Shown piece after piece: positions 15,075 through 28,000 of a DNA stretch of 64,000 nt. The first letter of the stretch is position 1. Every line of letters begins with the position of its first letter. The position numbers and the translations under genes were made by a program. The stretch is from assembly GCA_009617715.1 (NCBI GenBank), contig VTFK01000266.1, forward strand, positions 124,001 to 188,000. The letters are read 5' to 3'. The notes below the pieces were generated by a model, which was not told where the DNA came from, did no database searches, and saw only the letters and a program-made list of their open reading frames with translations. This DNA comes from Plectrocnemia conspersa (lineage: Eukaryota; Arthropoda; Insecta; Trichoptera; Polycentropodidae).

Positions 15075-15170
15075 TAAGAATGAAAAATAGAATACTAGTG
15101 GACCCTCATGAGATTTGAACCCATGATCTTCAATTAACAAGCTACGAAAAATATCAATAAATAAAATTAT
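15075..15170 (-). repeat. Possible tRNA-derived SINE remnant
   Basis: Read on the minus strand, ATGGGTTCAAATCTCAT forms a T-arm: a five-base stem around TTCAAAT, matching the pol III B-box pattern. GAGGGTCCA follows it, where an acceptor-stem 3' half would be. Upstream, AGCTTGTTAATTG could be a worn D-arm, but no good A-box is visible. An intact tRNA is unlikely because no complete cloverleaf could be drawn. Confidence 0.25.
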
Positions 15171-17505
15171 TTTTTTTTTCTCTGGTTTCCATCTTCTCTT
15201 TAAAAACTTTATTTCGGTGCAGTTCGCGGGTGTATACTAGTAAAATAAAAAGTTATCGTTTACTACAAAAAACACAAAATTTTGGTGAGAAGTAATAAAA
15301 ATCTCATTTAGTGGTATAAATAAGTAAGGGATTTTTAAAACTAAATTCCGCAGTTAACTGGCTAATAAAAATCTGACTAAAAAATTATTTTTCTTTTAGT
15401 TCAGAAAAGTTATATATAATTTTGTCAAAGGATCAAAATTGAAGTTATGAAAAAGTGGCAATGTCCACTTTATTCGAAATTTGTTTTATTGTTTCTCTAC
15501 AAACCCCGTTAAGGAAAAAATCGTAAAAACACCGTTCCCACAAAAAACCCATCACCACTTTTGGAAAAAGTGTCCATACATTTTGTATGAAGAACTACAT
15601 TGGTGGTTCTTTACATTAAACTAATTGAAAAATGCATTTATAAATTTAAAACTTTGGATGATCATTTATGTAAGTCTTCTTTCTTAAAATTTAAAAAGGT
15701 TGTAATAATCAATAAAATATTTTTCTCCTATTTCGTGCAAATATAAATAATTTCGTATAAAAATTATAATCCTAGTTTTTGTTTTAAATGCGAGTTGGTC
15801 ACAGACCCCTAGAGAGGAATTAAGAAGAAAATAAAATGTAATAATATATGTATATGTAATTCTAGAAACTGTCGATCCATATCATGTTTATTTTACATAA
15901 ACAATTTTTGTTTTCAAAACGCCGAGGGGAAACTAATTTATTAAACTACTCAAAAAAAAAACGAAAAAAAAATATGCAACATGTACAAATAATCTCTAAC
16001 CAGTTACATTTTAAATTTAAAAAATCTGTTTCAGATCGTTATTTAAGTGATTCGGTTGTGCACCACTACACCACTGTTCTCATTTAAATAACGTTGTCCA
16101 CCACGCACATTTGCGGTAAAGAAAAATAAAAGCACATGTGCTCTCTACTAAGGCAATATTTAGAAGCGTATTGGATTCGACAATTTTAACACGTGTTTTA
16201 CAATCATGTATTACAATTATATTTTTATCTTCTTTAACTAGACGGATGTTTCGATTATAGTTTAAAATGTAAAACCAATTTTATCTTTCTTTTTTTTTAC
16301 AAAAAACATATCATTGACAGATCAGATTTGTATGGAAGATCCGCTTAATATGTGATTCACATTCCCGATTGAAAGTTTTCTGAGACACCGAGATGATTCG
16401 CAACAATTTAATGTTGCCAATCTAATCAAAAGCTTTTAACAATAATCGATGTACGGAACCAATCATTATTTTCACTTAGCACCGATTGTACGAAGTATCT
16501 CGAAAAAAAATTACCACACCATTACAATATAAAAATTGCACTGTTAAAGCATTCATCACTTTTCTTTTGAACACGCGATCCGCGCGTATATTATTATGAC
16601 TGCGCTCACAAACAACCCTTTCATTTGCCACTTCACCGTTTATTACACGCCACCTAGATTGCGCAAATCCAACCCGATTATTTTCTAATCGCTCTTCCGC
16701 GTACAATAGTATCCGCACTATTATAGAAAATATTTCAATCAATTAGTGAGGTGTGTAGCCTGTACTCAAAGCGACTAAATAAGGGCAGTCCGGCTCGAGA
16801 CCGGTCCGATGAGAGTGAAATTGCGTCGATTTTTTTGCGAAATCGATACGCCCCCTTATCGGGTTTCTTCTCGAGATATTGTTACGTCAAAATTGTGTAC
16901 CCTCGTCTGTGAGTCATGTTCGCAGTCGTTGCTAGGTTTCAATGCGCGATTATTGATGGCCGTATTGCGAGATCTCAATCAATTAGCGAATCGCGCCGTC
17001 CATACAGATGCGTCGCGCTGCTCCCTGTGTAGGTCCTTGTAGGGCCGCAAGAGCAAGTCGCGGCTTTTTATAATGCGTAAACCACATTCCAGAGGATCGG
17101 ACCTCGTGCGATGAACAGGTCCACGTTCCCATCGGCCCTCCTCCCCGAAAGAACGGTAGCCAACGACGCACTGTCGAATTTGCGGGGTGGTCTGACGCTA
17201 TTGTAAAGCCACATTCACACTTGCGTTCGACACTAGTTAAAGACTCGGGTAGACCAGCGCTTGAGGCGGCAGCGACACTCACTACCCTTAGAAAGAATAT
17301 CGAGGTCTATTTTTTCGTATCAAAATACTGTAATTCAAACGTATATTAGTGTAACTGCAAAAAGTAAACCTGAGGGAGAATCAAAGACAAAAGCAATAAT
17401 ATCGTGCCATCGTAGTGGAAACGCTCCGTTAACTAGCGTTAATATTAAGACTTTTTATAACAATATTACAACTTACAATAAGTGAGAATCGAATGAAGCA
17501 TATCT

Positions 17506-18357
17506 AAACCGAGTTTTGACCAATAGGAGAGCAATAAAATCTGCTGTGATTTTATTGCTTTTGACGTGGATTTTTGACTTCTGAGAAGGGATAATTGTAT
17601 TTTGCGCTCTCCTATTAACCAAAATTCGGTTTGAATATACTTTAACCAATACTCTCATATCAGTAGTCCGTAATAATATCGATAAAGATCATCTTTTTAA
17701 AACATAGCGTAATATCGAAGTGCAGACAAACCATGGAGCAATCATGGAGCAAGAGATCTGTCTGTACATTTTATTCCGTTTATTTTCCCCTGAGTTTAGT
17801 TGGCTTAGTTTGTATTTTGTACTTGCCCTTATAAAAGTTCTAAAAATATAATTAGTTTTAAAAGTTTCATTAGGTCAAGTTAGGTTTGGTTAATTCGTGT
17901 AGGTTAGGTTTGGGTTGGAACAAGAAATGGACGTGTTTCGCAACTGTCAAATTGAGTTTCATAAACATTTTAGAGCAGCATATAATTTCACTTATATTTT
18001 CAAATTATTAAATTATATTTTTGCTAGTAGAAATATATGTATATCTATTAGTGAAAATGTATTTAGATTTCACTAGTGAACTTCACCGAAAAATACATTC
18101 ACTGTAACATTTATACATTGCATGTAAATAAACAATGATAAGTATTTAAATGTATGGTAAAGTTGAAATCATATAATTTTATTAGCTTGTGCCAGATAAA
18201 TTATATTTTCACTAGTAAAAATATATATTTACTTGTGAAAATGCATTCCAATATGATTTCACTGAAATGACATATTTGTAAAAATATTTTTTTGGGATAG
18301 ATTCGATTCTGTTTTTTTTAGATTATCTTTGAGGAATAACCCGATAATTTCTCGTTT
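17506..18357 (-). repeat. Dispersed repeat family A, copy 2 (inverted), with terminal hairpin
   Basis: The reverse complement aligns with 586-1345 through the landmarks CTGCTCTAAAATGT, TTTGACAGTTGCGAAACA, CCAAACCTAACCT and CGATATTACG, and with 39660-39852 at its other end (CGGGTTATTCCTCAAAGA-type sequence). Its low-coordinate end carries an inverted repeat of about 27 bp, 17506-17532 against 17606-17632, around GACCAATAGGAGAGC. This could be the structural end of the element. No coding frame is present. A hAT-like MITE begins a few bases beyond the high-coordinate end. Confidence 0.65.
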
Positions 18358-18362
18358 AGAAG

Positions 18363-18537
18363 CAGGGATGTCATTTCAACTTCTTCCAAAAGGGGGGGGG
18401 GGCAATTGTTGGCCAATCACTTGTCTTTTTTATATTTTGATTTTATTAAAATTCATAGTATTTCATAAAATGACATTTTTCTGGCCAAATTCAAGGGTGG
18501 GACAAATGCCTCCCCTCCCCCCCCAATGGCATCCCTG
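18363..18537. mobile_element. hAT-like MITE just upstream of the first ash1 exon
   Basis: Inverted termini CAGGGATGTCATT (left) and AATGGCATCCCTG (right) enclose about 175 bp containing a G10 run near 18391 and a C-rich run near 18517. CAGGG-type ends are typical of hAT elements. The eight bases on each side do not match convincingly, so the target duplication has decayed or my call of the ends is off. It lies about 210 bp before the first recognised ash1 coding exon. Confidence 0.5.
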
Positions 18538-18746
18538 CTTATGGACAACCTTTTTTTTCAATAAGCGTGTCAATATATGGTATTTCAAATAAGTTAATTG
18601 AAAAGCATTCAAAATATGCTTTGCCCTTTTTTTCTGTACATATTTTGATGCAGCAGTGTAGTTTTTTTTAATATTTTAATCAAAGAAAATGTTTATAAAT
18701 ATTTTAATCAAAAAAAAAATAATTTGTAATGTTTTTTCTTTCACAG

Positions 18747-19017
18747 TTGGCCGTAGCAAAAGCAGCAGCCGCCGTTGCAGAAGAAAGCTCCTGCAGCAGT
18801 CAGCGCTCTGGAAGCTCTCACAGTTGCTCCTCGTCCGACACAGAATCTGACACGGATTCGAGTGCTTTGGCCGCCGCTTGCAGCTTACAAGTGATCAATG
18901 AAGAAGATTTGGCTGCTATTTTACCGGAACACCAACCGTGCGCCGCTTTCGGTGATTTCAACTCCTGTCCCGACGGACAGCAGCAGACTTCCGATAGCAA
19001 AGTTGTCGCAGAAAATG
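18747..19017 (+). CDS. ash1: ash1 first recognised coding exon (Ser-rich)
   Basis: The exon follows TTTTTTCTTTCACAG and is read in phase 0. It encodes an Ala/Ser-rich low-complexity stretch, then a short ordered-looking motif [12 protein letters not shown]. It ends in phase 1 (GAAAATG|GTAAGA) and joins the next exon to make the codon GAT. The 70-bp intron that follows has no internal stop in one frame. The exon is supported by frame continuity into the giant exon rather than by a domain. Translation could conceivably start at the ATG at 18729 if no splicing occurs here. Confidence 0.75.
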
Positions 19018-22000
19018 GTAAGAAGATATTCTTCAAGATGTACATCTCTGATTTGTTTCATTCTTAACAAAAGTTTTATTCAAGCAGATGGCTCCAGTAG
19101 CGAAATGGAACTGCCGCCTCAGCTCGTCAACGCCGCCATCCAGCGAGCTACGGCCGATAGTTCCAGTTCGGAAAACGAATGCGCCGGCCAAGATTTGGTG
19201 CATTCGGCGGCCACGCACTATGCTTCTACATTGCTTCAACAGTTTGTGGCGCAGACGCAGTTACTCAGTCACACCAGCACAATGCCTCCAATAGGAAGTG
19301 CGTTGACTCAGCTTAGTTCTTCAGCTTCAATCACAAATTCGATCAATAAAGTTGGACTTGGCGACTGCGTTTTATCCCAGACCTGCCCTATCTCTGAAAT
19401 GAGTCAAATCGCTCCTAGTTTTTTATCGGCAGATCATTTGGCTTCCAACGATAGCCAGCAACTAAGCCCGCAACAAAACGAAGAGCTGTCTCAAATCAAT
19501 AAAGATCTAGCAGAGATAACATCTGGATCGAGCAACGTAGATATGATTCAGAATCCACCTTGTTTGGACGATAATGATTTTATGGCGCTCGATATTGCTA
19601 ATTCAAGCTCTGCAATTACGAACATAGAAGCAGCTAACTCATCGTCGTTTTTGAACAACCACAAATCAAATAAAAACATAAACGAAACTCGCAACGTAGA
19701 AAATAAAATAGTAGATGTTAAAAGAAAACGAGGCCGACCGCGTAAAATCAGGGAAGAAATACCCGAACAAAAAATTTCGTCCAGCTGTGATAATCTCAGT
19801 GATGTAAATATGGTTGTTAACGAGTTTTGCCGCAACAATGATCCCCCGAACGTGTCTCCCGACTCTGGAATACTATCTAATCATAATTCTCCTGTTCATT
19901 CTCCCACTCGAAGAGTGATCGACGCTGAAGAAAGCACTCATAGGCAGAGTCGCAAGTCGCCCATCAAGGAAAACACCATCAAACGGAGTAGCAGGTCAAA
20001 ATCTAAAACCAGAATAGAGATGCACACTCGAGACAGATCAGTGTCCAGTGAAGCGAGTTGTAAGAGAAAAACTTTTGCAGATTTCAATAGAAAAAGTTCT
20101 AAATCTGAAGATTCGCCCAAACCGGAACAAGTCAAAGTAGAACGTAAGAAGAGTGAGAAATTGGATATCGCAGCTTTAGATAGAATGTTATATGCAACCG
20201 ATAGAGTTTTGTATCCGCCTAGAAGAAAAGTCGGCAGGCCGCAAAATAAAACGATTACGGGTAAAAAAGGTCCCGGTAGACCACCCAAAAATAAACCAGT
20301 AATCGATTCTGACGAAAGCGACGACGATATCAGATCTAATAAAGGCTTATTATCAGAGGTGTATGCAAAGAGGAAAGATATAAACAAACTAGTAGCTTCA
20401 ATTTCTAAGAAACCAACGAAGAATCTAACCAATTGGAGGGACCATCAAAGTGATCAAGAAGGCGGCTTAGAAGATCCTTTAGATCCAATGTGGAGGGAGA
20501 TCGACTTGAATCCAAAGTATAAGGATATCCTGTCTGGTTACAAAAGCGATCATGAAGTTAAAACGTACAAAGTTTGCAGCAGACTCATCGAGTCCGGTTA
20601 CAGGAGCGACTATGGCTTCAAATCGGGCTATAAATCCGATCATCATTGCCGATCTGGATACAAGAGCGATTACAAATCTGGTTATAAAAGTGATAAGTCA
20701 GGATATAAAAGTGATTATAGTGTAAGAAATATGAGGCGGCGAATAAAGAAATTAAAAAAGTCTCGTTCGGTCCGCGATAGAAGTTACTATAAAAATCAAA
20801 AATATTTTGTGTCCGATCAAGAGATATTACTATTAGCTAATAAGACTTTTAGCTGCCTGACGCTCGGACACAGCACGAGCGATTCGGACTCTGAATGTCG
20901 CTCACAAAACTCTCATTTGCCTTCTAAGTTTAGTAGTTCCAAAGGTAACGGTGCATTTTCATCGAAATACACCTTTGGCGGTGTTTCAAATAGATTTAGT
21001 CACGGGTTATCATCGCTCTCTAATGTAGATTTATTCGCTCCGGCGCCGGTATTCGGTGGATTGGGGTCAAGGTTGACTCCCAGCTTATTGAATTATAATT
21101 TATTTGGATCAAATAACAAATTTGGATACAATAAGACGAATAAGTACAATTTTGGATCTTTGTATCCCACAAGTCTGTCGGCCTTTACGCATAAATTTGC
21201 ATGTCCACCGATATCAACATCAAGAAATGAAAATTTCGCCATGAATTTATCGTCTTTATCTACGTTCAGCCAGAATCTTACAAACAACAACACTATGAAA
21301 CAGTCATGTAAAAATTTATCGCCGAAAAGTAAGAAGCCCCAAAAGACTGACAGTATTTATCCAATTTTCAAGAAAGAAAAATCACCTTTGCCTGTTACGA
21401 ATATATTTCAACAAACGCAGAGTCCGTACGTACCTAACAAATCTTTGTCTCGCAATATATTTTTAAACGTCAAAAAACCTCAGAAGAAAAGCTCTTCGTT
21501 TCCGCAGTGGAAGAAACACAAAAATCAATTGATCATAACTCCAGCAAAGTCTCAAAACACCAAGAGCAGCGGTAGACTGTCTCGCATGTCAAATAGGAGT
21601 GATTCTTCCCGACACCATCATCACAAATTAAAGAAACACAAGAAGCAAAGAAGATCGCGTTCCGTTTCGAGGAGTAGAGAATTGTGTACGAAAGCTGTAG
21701 CAAATCCTGTCGATGAGAAATTTAGTCAAGAGATGGAAAACCTTATTAGTCAATTTGTTAAATTGTGCCATACGCCAAAGGTGACGTCTCAACAACAATT
21801 CAAAAACGATAAAGGAGTGCTAGATAACATACTTAAATCTATCAGGATAAAACGTACGACAAAAAAACGCAAAGGTCCAGAAACATCTGAGGTATCTACA
21901 CCAACGTCGAAACGGAGACATAAGAAACAACAGCAAGAATCTCAGAGCAAAGGAGGTAAAGATAAAGATCCTAGTACAAACGAGCATAAACTTCCGTTAA

Positions 22001-25000
22001 AAAAGCGACATTATCATATCAACTCGTCGACAAATAATTCTCTAAGTCTCAGTTTAGTGGCGACGGAATACGTCGAAAATTTAAAAACTGAAAATACGAA
22101 AGGTTCCGATACGTTTATCTGTACGGAAACTAACTGTTTGGGCGATCTAAAAGAAGATATTCCTAAAGAAAATAAATGCTCGATGAGCTCAAAAAGTTCA
22201 ACCAAAATCAATCACGTAACCGAGAAAGCTAAGAAGGAAAACAAAAATCTTGAAAATTCATCAGTCGTTCAACCGGAAGTGAAAGGACACGATAGTCCTC
22301 TTCGAGTGAACGTTGACGATGCAGAAAATTGTAACAGCTCCCATATATCTCCTTGCTCCGATATTACTGATGATGACTTGACCATCAAGAAACCCGTCAG
22401 CGAACAGTCTGAATTCTCCAAAAGATATATGAAACGTCTGAAAAATTGAAAGCTGTTCACAAAATGGTTCATGATCTAGAAAAATCTTTGCCAAAAAATA
22501 AAGAATCAGAAGTATCCTTTCGTGATTCCAAATCTGATACGAGTAAATCTTGCACAAAAACAGACGGTAAAAGTACAAGTAGTAGCTCTTCAAGTTCAAC
22601 TCCGTCGTCGAGTAGTCCTTGTAACAAAACGGCTCCTATTGTGACTCCTAAAAAGAGGCACAGATTAGAAGCAGATAAGCTGGCGAATCCCAATTTAGAT
22701 TTAGTAGTACAAAGTCTATCCAAGAAATTATCTGAAGATCAAATCGAGAAAAACAATCCAGTAAATGCCACCGACGATAATATAAGCAATAATAAAAGTT
22801 CAACAGTCGAAGAAGATTCATCAGATGCCAAAAGTTCTAAAAATAGTAGTAAATCTTCATCACCGTCGTCCCAAAAATCGGAGATTATCACACGCAAGAA
22901 GAACAGATTAGAAGGATTGACTAGTAATTTAGTCTCAAAAATTATTCCGAATTCGTCGACCAAAACACTGGATTCTTTAATGAGTAGTAATTTAAGAAAG
23001 TCGATTGAATCTCGCATAATTGAAAAGACTAAGACCGGAAGCAGTGCCTCTGATTCTAGCGATAAATTATCAGATTTCTCTAAATCTCACAAAGATAATG
23101 TCAATAATTCCAATACTAGAGCTACAGTAATTAAATCTCCCATATCAAAATTGAAACTTCCTGCCGAGGCCAAAAAGTTGCCGAAAGGTACTGACATATT
23201 GATAGAAGAAACCGTCGTTGTCAACGTCGATAAACCTACTGGAATATTTGAACCTTCTGTTGACATAGAACTACAAATTCCTAAATCGTCAATCTCGCTC
23301 AATCATGTCACCGTTGACGCAAATCAAAAGACTCTTACTAAGATTATCAACAAGAATATTGAAAATAAATATAACGGTAGAATTACAAAAGTTAATCTAG
23401 ATGGCGAAAATCGATTATCTTCTTTCTGTAGTTCCAACTTTGTAAGCAGCGATAAAATAAAGAAAGTCGACTCGATAGCGTCAGTTATTTCGGATAGGAT
23501 AATAGAAAACAGTCATAATCTTAGGCCGCCCAAAAGGAATCAACCTAACGAATCAGACGCTAAACCTGTTGAAGATCTTGATAAGCGGAAACGCAAAGTC
23601 GAGTCTAATATTCTAAAGGAGAGCAAGTTTAAACTCATGCCGAAGTTAACGGATAAAATTTTAGAGCCTCCTAAAGCTGTACCAAAGAAAAATGAGCCAG
23701 AATTAGAAAACATCGCACTGAAGAACGTGGAGAATGTTCCTTTAACACTGGTGGCAGATTCAACTATGCCTTTGAAGAAAAGAGCAAAGAGGAGGAAAGC
23801 CATCAATAGAACAGGTTTTCCTAGTGCTAAGAAGAAAAAGAAAAAAAATAACTATATTCCGACAGTCAATGATGAAAATTTGAGCGATACTAACTCCATC
23901 AATCTTTCAGATAATACACTTAAGAATAATTCAGCTTTTGAAAGGGTACCTAAAGTTGGCGAAGCCACAATCAGTTTTTTGGAAAGAACGACTCGTAAAA
24001 AGCAAGGAGAGTTAAAAATCATTTTAAATAAGGACGACTGTCCGAAGCAAGGGCGTGTTTCAGTAATCGCTCTGGAGCGTTTGCAAGGTAAGACTCTTGA
24101 AAATAATAACGTCTCGCCTTCAAAAGCTATCGCAGAACCGTTACTACACGCTGAGCCGATGATTATCGATAGCAGTCTTGATTTAGTACAACCGGAAGTT
24201 TTGGACACCGTCACCAAGTGGGAAATTCTTAGCGAAACCGATTCCATCCCGCCACTCTCGTCAAGTTCTATCAGCAACGATCCCGAAGACAGTATTCCAC
24301 TGAGCCTTTTGAACTTAAAAGCTGAACGACCCAACAGCCGTTCGGATATGAAGCGAAAATTGAGAGATTTATCACCGTGCGATAGTTTAGAAAATATCGC
24401 ACTCTCAAAGAGGATTGTGACTGATAAAATATCCAAAACTAAGGTTCATCCACCTGCGGATCAATCGAAACGATCTACTAGAAGTAACGATAATTATGAA
24501 AATGTCGATTCAGACGATCCGCTCGTACCTCCAAAGTTGAAATCTAAATCCGGAAAGAATGGACATAAAATTAGAGAAAAATCGCCTATTACTGAAAATT
24601 TCACTGAAACCGACAAAGAAGTTCCGCGCATATCGCAAATGAGAAAATCTCGTTGCAACAACACGATGAAACGATTGCGCGAAATGACGCCGAGTTCTCG
24701 TGATAGTTCACTTGAAACTGTTAAGAGCATTAAACGATCGCCGAAATCTAGAGATACTTCCGTGGAAACGATCAAACCTTTACAAGACTGTTTAGAAAAT
24801 GACCCATTGCCGTTGCAAGAAAAAGAAATCGATTTTGAGCAAAGTATTGACGTTTTATCAAAATCGATCATCAACAAGAGGCGTATTGTGTCATCGAGGG
24901 ACGATAGTCCTGCTAGCAGCGTGGAGAGAGGGTACAAGAGCGAGAGGGAGAGAGGCTTTAGCAATAAACGGAATCCTCGGACTAGGAAGAAATATTTAGT

Positions 25001-28000
25001 TGCCGGACTATTCTCCAATTACTATAAAGAGGATAAGTGAGTATTGATCTATCGATGATAGACTTTTATTTGTATGATTTTTACGATTTTGATTTTTTGC
25101 AGCCCTAAGCCAGTTGACCATAAAGCAAAACTGGTCTACAATCCTGCTGATCATCCAAAGGGATTGCTCGCGCCGCCGCCATATTGTGAACGATGGGTGA
25201 GGCAACGCAAACAACATTTCGCGCTGCCGTACGACATTTGGTGGCAGCATCAATACAATCAACCTGTACCTTCTTGGAACTATCGCAAAATACGAATAAG
25301 TATGTTTATATTTATTTACATCGTATTAGTAATACATATATAAAAATTACTGGCAGTGCAGCACCTTCTATCAAACGATGATATCATAATAAATTGCCAG
25401 TTGCTGTGTTCCATTTATGGTCTAAAAACGTGTTTCTAAAGAAATGTTTTATTCTCTGAAAAGTGGAATAAAAAAATATTTTTCTGTTGTTATTTAGAAA
25501 ATGTGAGTAGCTTAGTTATTCCGCCTATTAAAATATGTGATAATGAAAACTTAATTCTAAGTGTAATTAATATAAGTAATTGCGATATTGTTTTTTTTAT
25601 CAATTATTTTTGGAAAAAGAAAAATTGTTAAAAAAAATAAAAAAGTAAAAATGAAAATATAAAACATATTATAATTAAATCATAAAAAATATACACTAAA
25701 AATTGCAGTAAAACATTTTTTTTTATATATTTACTGTATTTTAATAAATTAGTGTTAATATTATTAAAATACAATAATTATATAAAAAAATGTTTTTCAA
25801 ATACATTTTTTACTGCAATTTTTAGTGTACTTAATTAGTGTAGTTAATTTTCAAGTGTCCACGAAAATTAACAGTTTTGACTTTATCTAGTAATTTTGCC
25901 TTTTGCCTAAGTTCTAAGAAGCAATAAAAACTATCGAGAGAAAGAGAGAGAGACTGATCGAGTATGTAAATAATAAATTCTCAAATTTAATTGACTCATC
26001 GCCCACTTTTCAACGACAAAATTTTTCATCGCCCACCATCGAAAAACTATTTTTCTCTTATTTAATAATAAATTGTAAACGTAATAATTCCCGTATGCTT
26101 TTTATATTTCACCAAAATATTCATATAGCTTGTTCAATTTTAGAATTCCAAATAGCAAGTTTGAAACACAACTTAGAAATAAAATTATTTAATAAAATAA
26201 AACAATGAAGGCAAACTTTTACTTATTATTGTCTAAATCAAAGAAAAAGAGTACATTTTTTGCTACTTAGACAGTGCTTCCTATAAAATAATATATGCTA
26301 TTTATAAAAATAAGAATGGCTATTTATAAAAATAGGAATTGCTATTTATAAAAACAGTATTTACAAATTTAAAAAAATCAAAATAATCAAGTAAGTACCC
26401 TAACGGTTCGAGCCTAACGCGTAGGTACCTGGAAAAACGATTAGCCTGGCCACTTTCAAAAAATACTAAAACGCATATTATAAATATAAAATGCCTAAAA
26501 CATTTTCACACATTTTTTTTTGCACAAAAAACTTTTTGCTTCTCTATTGCCCACCAAATTTCTCTGGAGCCATCACCACTCACCGAGATTCGTCCATCGC
26601 TCGGCAGTGGGCAATATTGCCCAAACCTATGGTCTATATTATAAGATTCAATTATAGCCATCACATATTTTATTGCAAGTGTTCATTACGTCTGTGCTTA
26701 ATCTATGCTTGTGTCCATTATTGAGATAGAAGAGAAGCTACTATATTTTTCCGCACATCACTCATGATTGTTTATTTTATTTTAGATGTCTACTATGATG
26801 TGAAACCATTGCCTGACGGTTGCGAAAGTCAAGCTTGCAACTGCAAACCGACTTACGAATGCCAAGACGACTGCATCAATCGACTCGTCTACGCTGAATG
26901 TGCGCCTCAACTGTGTCCTTGCAAAGAGCTGTGTAAAAATCAAAGAATTCAAAGGCACGAGTGGGCGCCCGCTTTGGACAAATTCATGACCGAGAACAAA
27001 GGCTGGGGCATAAGAACGATGATGCCCATAGTTACCGGAAATTTCATCTTGGAATACGTCGGAGAAGTTGTTTCGGATAAAGAATTTAAAGATAGAATGG
27101 CATCTCGCTACATGAAAGATACGCATCATTACTGCTTACATCTAGATGGTGGATTGGTCATAGACGGGCATCGAATGGGCGGCGAGGGCAGATTCGTTAA
27201 TCATTCGTGTCAGCCCAACTGCGAAATGCAGAAATGGTCCGTGAACGGTCTGTTCAGAATGGCCCTCTTTGCCTTACGAGACATCAGAGCAGGCGAAGAG
27301 TTGACATACGACTACAACTTTTCGTTATTCAATCCGGCAGAAGGACAGGTTTGTGTCATCTTGTATATTGATGCATTATATTGGCTTATTTATTAATGAT
27401 TTATATTTATTATAGCCTTGTAAATGTGACTCGGACGATTGCCGTGGAGTGATCGGCGGAAAATCTCAACGCATACCAAAACCATCAGCGAAATCACAAT
27501 TGAAGGCTATCACGGCGGCGCCTATTGTCTCGAATCCTTCAGTGTCGACACAAGCTCAGAGTTCTTCCAACCCGAACCGTGTCGGGCGACCTAGGAAAGC
27601 CATTAAAGCGACAATCAAATCAAGCTGCCACTCTAATAACTTCTTACCGGAGAGGACCGATGCTGCTTTATTCTTGAAAGAAGTTCAGTCGATCAATATA
27701 AGCAGTCGATTTTGGCAAGAGCCGCAAATGAAACCTCTCACTACAAAAGAGAAGATTATGGTCAAAGATCGACACTGTTTCCTTCATAGAAATCTTGATA
27801 AAGTACGTCGAGTTAGAGAGCGTATGTTATCGCATCCGGTATTGGCGGCTGGACATCAGATTGTATCGTGCGTCCAACCCAACACTTTTCAAGTCATATC
27901 GAATAATCTAATCAACTTGGCGGCAACTGCTTCAAACTTACCTTTACATCCGAGTGTTCAAAATGCTCAGCAAAACCCCGACAATCCCAGCGTTTTCCTA

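Larger units (their letters stand above)
25300..26785. other. ash1 long intron holding repeats
   Basis: The intron runs from GTATGTTT at 25300 to a TTTTATTTTAG acceptor. It contains the palindromic element at 25692-25829, a GA-rich stretch near 25938, a 22-bp tandem repeat at 26297-26360, and repeated CGCCCAC and GTGGGCA words at 25998-26620 that may be the ends of another worn element. No coding exon was recognised inside. Confidence 0.8.

Noticed and set aside
16476..16742. 88-codon minus-strand frame
   Set aside because: Looks slightly protein-like but has no motif, no obvious splice partner and no neighbouring exon in frame.
22246..22599. Minus-strand frames opposite ash1
   Set aside because: Shadows of the coding strand in a Lys/Ser-rich exon; no independent features.
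26400..26450. tRNA-like GGTTCGAGCC word in the ash1 intron
   Set aside because: Matches a B-box by itself, but no acceptor stem, anticodon arm or A-box could be arranged around it.
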